DNA from: Ghiorsea sp.
Lineage (GTDB): Bacteria > Pseudomonadota > Zetaproteobacteria > Mariprofundales > Mariprofundaceae
DNA: 5,980 nucleotides
Assembly: GCA_030950765.1 (NCBI GenBank)
Contig: JAUZQX010000071.1
Span: 1 to 5,980, forward strand
Direction of reading: 5' to 3'
Part shown: positions 1 through 3,586 of the stretch, in pieces
How positions within the stretch are numbered: position 1 is the stretch's first letter
How the letters are laid out: every line of letters begins with the position of its first letter
Translations under genes and position numbers: made by a program
The notes under the pieces: model-generated
The model's database searches: none
Told to the model about the DNA's origin: nothing
Seen by the model: the letters and a program-made list of their open reading frames with translations, nothing else

Positions 1-324
1 AGAACCAATCACCACGCCAACGCGTTTTGCGTTTTCGTCGGTGATTTCTAGCCCTGATTGTTTGAGTGCTAAATCTGCTGCAGCCACACCAAAATGGATA
101 AACCTATCCATTTTTCGTGCATCTTTTTTGTTAATAAACGCGTTGACATCAAAATCATTCACTTCACCTGCAATCGTGCAAGCCATACCTGCCGCTTCCG
201 CATCAAAATGCGAAATACGAGCAATGCCAGACTTACCAGCAATGAGGTTATTCCATGATTTATCTGTTCCAGTACCAAGTGGAGTTACAAGACCTACACC
301 CGTGACAACAACGCGTTTAGTCAT
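1..324 (-). CDS. fabF: beta-ketoacyl-ACP synthase II, N-terminal part (cut by window edge)
   Basis: KAS II condenses malonyl-ACP with a growing acyl-ACP in the elongation cycle of type II fatty acid synthesis, in the cytoplasm. The visible 108 codons start MTKRVVVTGVGLVTPLG, the classic FabF N-terminus, and continue through a SHFDAEAAG stretch and KMDRFIHFGVAAADLAL (about residues 71-87) to VGVVIGS at the edge. FabF is normally about 410 residues, so roughly three quarters, including the catalytic Cys-His-His triad, lies outside the window. The ATG sits 2 nt after the acpP stop with a weak GGA about 9 nt upstream, so translation is probably coupled to acpP. FabB is the main alternative, but the N-terminal sequence and the position directly behind acpP favour FabF. 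Confidence 0.95.
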   Translation of the reverse strand, partial: MTKRVVVTGVGLVTPLGTGTDKSWNNLIAGKSGIARISHFDAEAAGMACTIAGEVNDFDVNAFINKKDARKMDRFIHFGVAAADLALKQSGLEITDENAKRVGVVIGS

Positions 325-326
325 AA

Positions 327-566
327 TCAGTCCGACTTAGCAGCTACGTAATCGATAGCGTTTTGAACGCTTTGGATGCCTTCAGCATCATCATCAGGAA
401 TTTCTACACCAAATTCTTCTTCAAAAGCCATGACTAGCTCTACTGTATCCAAAGAATCAGCACCCAAGTCATCAACGAAAGATGAATCAGAGTTGATTTC
501 ACTTTCATCAACATTAAGTTGGTCAGCTACAATTTTAATAATCTTTGCTTCAATTTCTGCAGACAT
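327..566 (-). CDS. acpP: acyl carrier protein
   Basis: This is the cytoplasmic acidic carrier that holds fatty acyl intermediates on a 4'-phosphopantetheine arm. It has 79 residues, the normal length, and the invariant DDLGADSLDTVELVMAFEEE block. Ser38 of the DSL motif is the expected attachment site, followed by helix II and the acidic EEFGVEIPDDDAE segment. The start is secure: ATG at 566 is preceded by GGGAGGA (572-578), 5 nt away, by far the strongest ribosome binding site in the window, as fits a very abundant protein. fabF follows after 2 nt. The gene usually found upstream, fabG, is absent; a cysteine-rich metal cluster ends 144 bp upstream instead. Confidence 0.98.
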   Translation of the reverse strand: MSAEIEAKIIKIVADQLNVDESEINSDSSFVDDLGADSLDTVELVMAFEEEFGVEIPDDDAEGIQSVQNAIDYVAAKSD

Positions 567-709
567 ATTTGTCCTCCCAGTTGAAATTAGAAACGCCTTC
601 TAACGTGGCTTTTCCCGTTTGGCAAGTTCCTAAATCACAATTCTTATTTTTCACTTCAATAGAAATATACTTAAAGCCATAAATAATCATATTTTACTAA
701 AAAGTAACA
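567..709 (-). promoter_or_regulatory. acpP leader and probable promoter region
   Basis: This is the 143-bp AT-rich gap between the metal cluster and acpP. It holds the strong Shine-Dalgarno sequence at 572-578 and, 8 bp upstream of that, a perfect inverted repeat TTAGAA-N5-TTCTAA (587-603) that could fold in the leader RNA. acpP almost certainly needs its own promoter here, because a weakly expressed metal operon would not support it. No consensus promoter stands out: TTGAAG (654-659) with GATTTA (631-636) at 17-bp spacing is possible but its -10 is poor, and TATATT around 664-669 lacks a good -35. The region is therefore supported more by context than by motif. Confidence 0.45.
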
Positions 710-943
710 CTACGCATCATTTTCATCACAGCAAGACTGATTCTGCTGTATAGAAGGGCATGCTATGTCGCCATACGAACAGAATACACAGCAATCGCCC
801 TGCTGAGGTTTTAAGACCACATGACATGATGGGCACTCATAAAACCACTGACAAACATCTGTAGGCATGCTTTCCTTTTGACTACCCCCACATTCAGGAC
901 ATGTAATCGTTGAATCAGGTATGATGGTTTGATGTTTGCTCAT
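710..943 (-). CDS. GDCCVxC-domain small cysteine-rich protein (Cys form)
   Basis: This is a 77-residue soluble protein with 11 cysteines and no signal peptide or membrane segment. It starts with a zinc-ribbon-like half (CPECGG at 15-20, then C31, C37 and C40 in CQWFYECPSC). The hallmark GDCCVFCSYGDIACPS lies at about 49-64, and a second vicinal pair SCC is near the end (71-72). The GDCCVxC family is known as a small (seleno)protein family found beside mercury-transport genes; some members carry selenocysteine within the motif, whereas here both positions are cysteine. The biochemical function is not established; thiol-based soft-metal binding is my inference. The start is supported by GGAG 7 nt upstream (951-954). 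It overlaps the preceding metallochaperone gene by 29 bp in another frame and is the last gene of the cluster. Confidence 0.85.
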   Translation of the reverse strand: MSKHQTIIPDSTITCPECGGSQKESMPTDVCQWFYECPSCHVVLKPQQGDCCVFCSYGDIACPSIQQNQSCCDENDA

Positions 944-1370
944 AACTTTTCTCCATATTCTTAAACTCAGTCAGGCAGCACCTACCCGAAGGGTTGCGTA
1001 TATCACATGCACAAGCAGCCTTTTTTGTTTGGGCAACAACAAACCCTTTAACCTTTGCTGATTCACCACATTTCACTGCTGATAAGTAGGCTGCACGAGA
1101 TATATCAAAACAATAACAGAGCATGCTCTCTTCGCCGGCTTGAAAGAACCTTAACTTTTCTTTTTTAAGCACATGTGTTGCTGAAAAATAACCAACATGG
1201 CATGCGTGATTCGAACACAAAGCGTATGCATCACTTTCAAGGTGTTGATTTTCAGGGTATTGGACTTGATGAATGACCGTTTTCAATGGTACTGATAAAC
1301 AAACATCACCACAGCTGGGGCATACCTGCTTCATTTTAGGCAGTGTTTCATGACAACAACTGGACATCAT
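915..1370 (-). CDS. CopZ-like iron-sulfur/zinc metallochaperone, without HMA domain
   Basis: This 151-residue cytoplasmic protein resembles the N-terminal part of Archaeoglobus CopZ, which combines a zinc site and a [2Fe-2S] cluster. The zinc-finger part has C17-x2-C20-x3-C24 and C52-x4-C57 (CSNHACHVGYF). The cluster-binding part has CYCF (85-88), then KCGES (C101) and CACDIRNPSGRCC (120-132). An N-terminal SCC pair (5-6) brings the total to 14 cysteines. Archaeal CopZ carries a C-terminal copper-binding HMA domain; here the protein ends soon after the cluster domain, so it resembles the family annotated as putative Fe-S-binding metallochaperones. Its ATG overlaps the merF stop in an ATGA, which implies coupled translation and a role in taking metal from the membrane transporter. 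A second ATG at 1367 is an alternative start. The cargo (Hg, Cu or other thiophilic metal) is unproven. Confidence 0.85.
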   Translation of the reverse strand: MMSSCCHETLPKMKQVCPSCGDVCLSVPLKTVIHQVQYPENQHLESDAYALCSNHACHVGYFSATHVLKKEKLRFFQAGEESMLCYCFDISRAAYLSAVKCGESAKVKGFVVAQTKKAACACDIRNPSGRCCLTEFKNMEKSYEQTSNHHT

Positions 1371-1582
1371 ACCAACCCACTTTTTTTTCGGAAAAAGGCA
1401 TAAATCGTTAATCCAATAAAAATAACCAGCGCAGGTAAAAGCACCATATCAAGGTAACCTACCCAAGCAGCAAGCCCAACAGCAGTAAATAAAATGACCA
1501 ACAAAGGTGTAAAACAACAGAGTGCTAGCAAGATACTGCCGAATATCCCCGTTTTCAGTAATATTGATGTTTTCATCATCAT
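1367..1582 (-). CDS. merF: MerF-type mercuric ion uptake membrane protein, short C-terminus
   Basis: MerF is an inner-membrane carrier that passes Hg(II) from periplasm to cytoplasm in mer systems. This 71-residue protein has two predicted membrane helices (about 11-35 and 43-63) joined by the family loop. Helix 1 holds the vicinal pair C22-C23 in LLALCCFTPLLVILF, and helix 2 matches the conserved GYLDMVLLPALVIFIGLTIY. Characterised MerF proteins are about 80 residues and carry a second Cys pair in the C-terminal tail; this one ends FFRKKSGLV and lacks it. Three consecutive ATGs (1582, 1579, 1576) leave the exact start open; a weak GAG lies just upstream. It begins 4 nt after the small CSSCH protein and overlaps the metallochaperone start by 4 nt. 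The fold call is firm, mercury as substrate a little less so. Confidence 0.88.
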   Translation of the reverse strand: MMMKTSILLKTGIFGSILLALCCFTPLLVILFTAVGLAAWVGYLDMVLLPALVIFIGLTIYAFFRKKSGLV

Positions 1583-1586
1583 GTTC

Positions 1587-1712
1587 TCAATGACACGAAC
1601 TGCAATTAAACGTGACCCACAAAAACATGGCTAATCCAGATAGGATGATAAATATAATAGCCCATAAAACCTCAGCACTTTCTTTTTTCTCACCCGCATC
1701 GTTATCGCTCAT
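1587..1712 (-). CDS. 41-residue single-pass membrane protein ending in CSSCH
   Basis: I do not recognise this family. The reading frame codes for a charged N-terminus (MSDNDAGEKKESAE, 1-14), one hydrophobic helix (about 15-35, VLWAIIFIILSGLAMFLWV) and the final residues FNCSSCH. Lysines 9 and 10 before the helix, and no positive charge after it, predict N-in/C-out topology with the two cysteines and the histidine in the periplasm. The gene looks real: ATG at 1712 lies 1 nt past the merT stop, AGGGG sits 6 nt upstream (1719-1723), and merF begins 4 nt after its stop. With no merP in the cluster, a periplasmic dithiol that hands metal to the transporters is a reasonable inference. The last five residues also read as a CXXCH heme c motif, but so small a protein with no second axial ligand makes haem attachment only a possibility. 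Confidence 0.75.
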   Translation of the reverse strand: MSDNDAGEKKESAEVLWAIIFIILSGLAMFLWVTFNCSSCH

Positions 1713-1713
1713 T

Positions 1714-2066
1714 TCACACCCCTATATATTTTATCAAATATGGCAGTAATGATGGAGAAATTAACAATACAAGAGCTATACAACCCAGCAAGCATAAAGA
1801 AGCAGGTGTTTTCCCTGCACATTCACCCGTTTTGCACTGCGCCTTGTTCGCCAATGTTTCCAGCCTACCCAAGCAAGAAGGGATAATGTTATTGTGCCAA
1901 ACAAGGGCCTGTAAGGCTCTAAAACAATAAATACTGAAGCAGAACCCAACCCCAACAACACGAACAGCAGTGGGCCTAGACAACAAGCTGGTGCCAAACC
2001 TCCTGCCACAACAGCGCCCAAAAGCGGCGTTTTATTATACTTTGAGACTACGTTACGCATGATCAT
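1714..2066 (-). pseudogene. merT: MerT-type mercuric transporter, frameshifted
   Basis: MerT is the main inner-membrane Hg(II) uptake protein. The first 73 codons are clear MerT: a first helix with APACCLGPLL (C28-C29), then VLEPYRPLF (about 48-56) and a second helix ending at WKHWR. In that frame the reading then turns into basic, non-MerT sequence and stops at 1776. The frame one base back supplies the missing part: NKAQCKTGECAGK, matching MerT's cytosolic Cys loop, followed by a third helix and the end SPSLLPYLIKYIGV at a TGA (1714-1716). Restoring one base near 1845-1855 gives 117 residues, the normal MerT length. As written, the product would be a 96-residue protein without the loop cysteines or third helix. 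The start (2066 or 2060) overlaps the end of merR and has no clear Shine-Dalgarno sequence. A sequencing error cannot be excluded. Confidence 0.85.
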
Positions 2067-2448
2067 CTGCTAAAGATTTCAGAGTAGGACATTCATCTTG
2101 CCCTTCGCTTTGCCCACACTTTTCGGCAAGCTCATCCAACACCTGTTTAATCCGTGAAAGATTTTCAATACGCGATGCAATTTCCATCGATTTTCGTTAT
2201 GCAATCTTACGTACTTCCGCACAATCTATTTGTCCTAACTGTAACGAGAGCAATAACTTTATTTCTTCTAATGTAAAACCTAGGGTTTTAGCTTGAACGA
2301 TAAATAACAGGCGCTTCACATCTTGCTCGGTATATGTTCTGTATCCCGATGAGGTTCGTTTGGGCTGCAACAACAACTGCCGTTTTTCATAATAACGAAC
2401 AGTATCCACACAGACTTTCGTTTTTTTTGCCAATTCACCAATCTTCAT
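2053..2448 (-). pseudogene. merR: MerR-type mercury-responsive regulator, interrupted by in-frame TAA
   Basis: MerR proteins bind a dyad between promoter elements and twist the DNA when metal binds. From ATG 2448 the protein opens MKIGELAKKTKVCVDTVRYY (the winged helix-turn-helix), continues with the wing KRTSSGYRTYTEQD, and has LGFTLEEIKLLLSL before the dimerisation helix. Codon 84 is TAA (2197-2199). The same frame then resumes as good MerR sequence (SMEIASRIENLSRIKQVLDE) up to a natural TAA at 2053. Cysteines 76, 111 and 120 have spacings of 35 and 9, the same as the Hg ligands C82, C117 and C126 of Tn501 MerR, so the family call is specific. The stop removes the last two ligands and most of the dimerisation helix. 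An ATG (2185-2187), 9 nt past the stop, could restart translation. An earlier ATG at 2466 is unlikely because it lies inside the operator. Confidence 0.85.
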
Positions 2449-2454
2449 GCCGCA

Positions 2455-2486
2455 ACTATAAACCATAAAGTATGGTCAAGGGTCAA
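2455..2486 (-). promoter_or_regulatory. MerR-type promoter and operator of the mer-like cluster
   Basis: The -35 TTGACC (2481-2486) and -10 TATAGT (2455-2460) are separated by 20 bp, the over-long spacing typical of promoters activated by MerR-family proteins. Within the spacer lies a perfect inverted repeat ACCATA-CTT-TATGGT as read on the minus strand (2462-2476), centred close to the middle of the spacer. The site lies directly in front of merR and reads toward it, so merR would control its own operon. The -10 ends 6 nt before the ATG at 2448, which places the likely transcription start on or next to the start codon. Confidence 0.75.
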
Positions 2487-2692
2487 GAAAATATTAAAGA
2501 AGCTATGGACAAGTCCAAATGAAATAAATTGTGTTCTGAAATATTCAAAATTTAGGCGTGAGCCCCATATTAATAGCAAGGCTATTGCGAAGGTTCACAA
2601 CACAGGGTTTAGATATTTGAAGCGCAAATTACGAATTTATGACTTATCCAAAGTTTCTACAGCACTTTATCTGAAATTATTTATGGTCAATT
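2487..2692. other. AT-rich intergenic stretch between cation exporter and mer-like cluster
   Basis: I see no gene here on either strand; open frames are very short or are antisense shadows running into the exporter gene. Two small dyads are visible: TGGAC-AA-GTCCA (2506-2517), about 20 bp upstream of the -35 of the merR promoter, and AATAGC-AAG-GCTATT (2572-2586). Neither is followed by a T-run in the direction of transcription, so no convincing terminator for the czc genes can be named, and read-through into the mer-like cluster is possible. Confidence 0.6.
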
Positions 2693-3586
2693 TCAACAAT
2701 GTTTATGTTCACCGTCTTCACAACAACCAAGTTCAGGTTGTAATGTGGCATGTTCTATCTCAAATGTTTTCAACACATCACGTAAAATACGCAATTGTTT
2801 TGGCCAATCTTGCATAGATTGTAATTGTATATGCGCAGAAGCAGCATACTTACGATTGGGAAGTCGCCATATATGAATATGATGGACACCAATCACGCCC
2901 TCTGTCTGCAGCATAAATTGTTGAACATTATCCAAATCAATATGTCGTGGCGACGCCTCCATCAGCTCTAAAGTCGTATCGCGCAGCAAACGCCAACCAC
3001 CCCAAGCCAACACAATAGCAACAAAAAAAGATAATATTGGGTCAATAGGCATCCAGCCCGTGAGCATAATCACAGCACCTGCAATAATAGCAGCCACAGA
3101 GCCCAAAGCATCACCCAACACATGCCAATAAGCAGCGCGAGTATTTAAATCATGGCTACCATGTAACCAACGCATAACCACCAAGTTAATCACAAGCCCA
3201 ATGCTAGCAATGATTAACACCATACTTCCTTGAACAGCAGGAGGATGAGCCAATCGGCTCATTGCCTCCCACACAATCCAAGCGCTCAACAACCACAGTG
3301 TTAAACCATTCACTTGCGCTGCAAGAACCTTCACTCGACCATAACCATAAGTCATGCCTGCATGTGCTGGCCGCGCAGCAATACGCTGCGCGACCAGCGC
3401 CAGACCAAGCGCAGCCACATCCGATGCCATGTGCCCAGCATCTGCCATCAATGCCAATGAGTTTGCCATATAACCACCCACCAGCTCGACCACCATAAAT
3501 GCTGCCGTTAGCCACATTGCTGCACCCAATCCATGGTGGTGCCCTGTATGGTTATCGTTTACATGGTTATGTCCTTCGTGCGTCAC
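2693..3586 (-). CDS. czcD: cation diffusion facilitator (Zn/Co/Cd exporter, CzcD/ZitB type)
   Basis: This 297-residue inner-membrane antiporter would export divalent cations from the cytoplasm. The N-terminus is histidine-rich (H3, H6, H8, H13, H16-H18). Six membrane helices follow, with the transport-site pairs H52-x3-D56 (DAGHMASD, helix 2) and H155-x3-D159 (HVLGDALGS, helix 5), the HD-HD arrangement of zinc-transporting members. The cytoplasmic C-terminal domain contains GVHHIHIWRLP (about 233-243) and ends in a metal-ligand tail, CCEDGEHKHC. The start is GTG at 3586, with AGGA about 7 nt upstream; the next in-frame Met is residue 24, past the His-rich segment, so GTG is preferred. It overlaps the RND gene by 20 bp, which argues for coupled translation. 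Zinc, cobalt or cadmium are likely; the sequence alone does not choose among them. Confidence 0.93.
   Translation of the reverse strand: MTHEGHNHVNDNHTGHHHGLGAAMWLTAAFMVVELVGGYMANSLALMADAGHMASDVAALGLALVAQRIAARPAHAGMTYGYGRVKVLAAQVNGLTLWLLSAWIVWEAMSRLAHPPAVQGSMVLIIASIGLVINLVVMRWLHGSHDLNTRAAYWHVLGDALGSVAAIIAGAVIMLTGWMPIDPILSFFVAIVLAWGGWRLLRDTTLELMEASPRHIDLDNVQQFMLQTEGVIGVHHIHIWRLPNRKYAASAHIQLQSMQDWPKQLRILRDVLKTFEIEHATLQPELGCCEDGEHKHC

Noticed and set aside
694..707. Hairpin TTACT-N4-AGTAA after the GDCCVxC gene as a terminator
   Set aside because: The stem is short and almost all A/T, and it is followed by A-rich and not T-rich sequence in the direction of transcription.
1714..1986. Separate 90-residue protein starting at ATG 1986
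   Set aside because: Only its second half resembles a protein (the MerT C-terminus); the first half is an out-of-frame reading of merT, so it is treated as the shifted part of merT.
2197..2199. Recoding of the merR TAA into an amino acid
   Set aside because: Known recoding to selenocysteine or pyrrolysine uses UGA or UAG, not UAA, and no flanking signal is visible.
2617..2817. Plus-strand 66-residue frame across the end of the cation exporter
   Set aside because: It starts with TTG, has no ribosome binding site, and most of it is antisense to a well-conserved gene.
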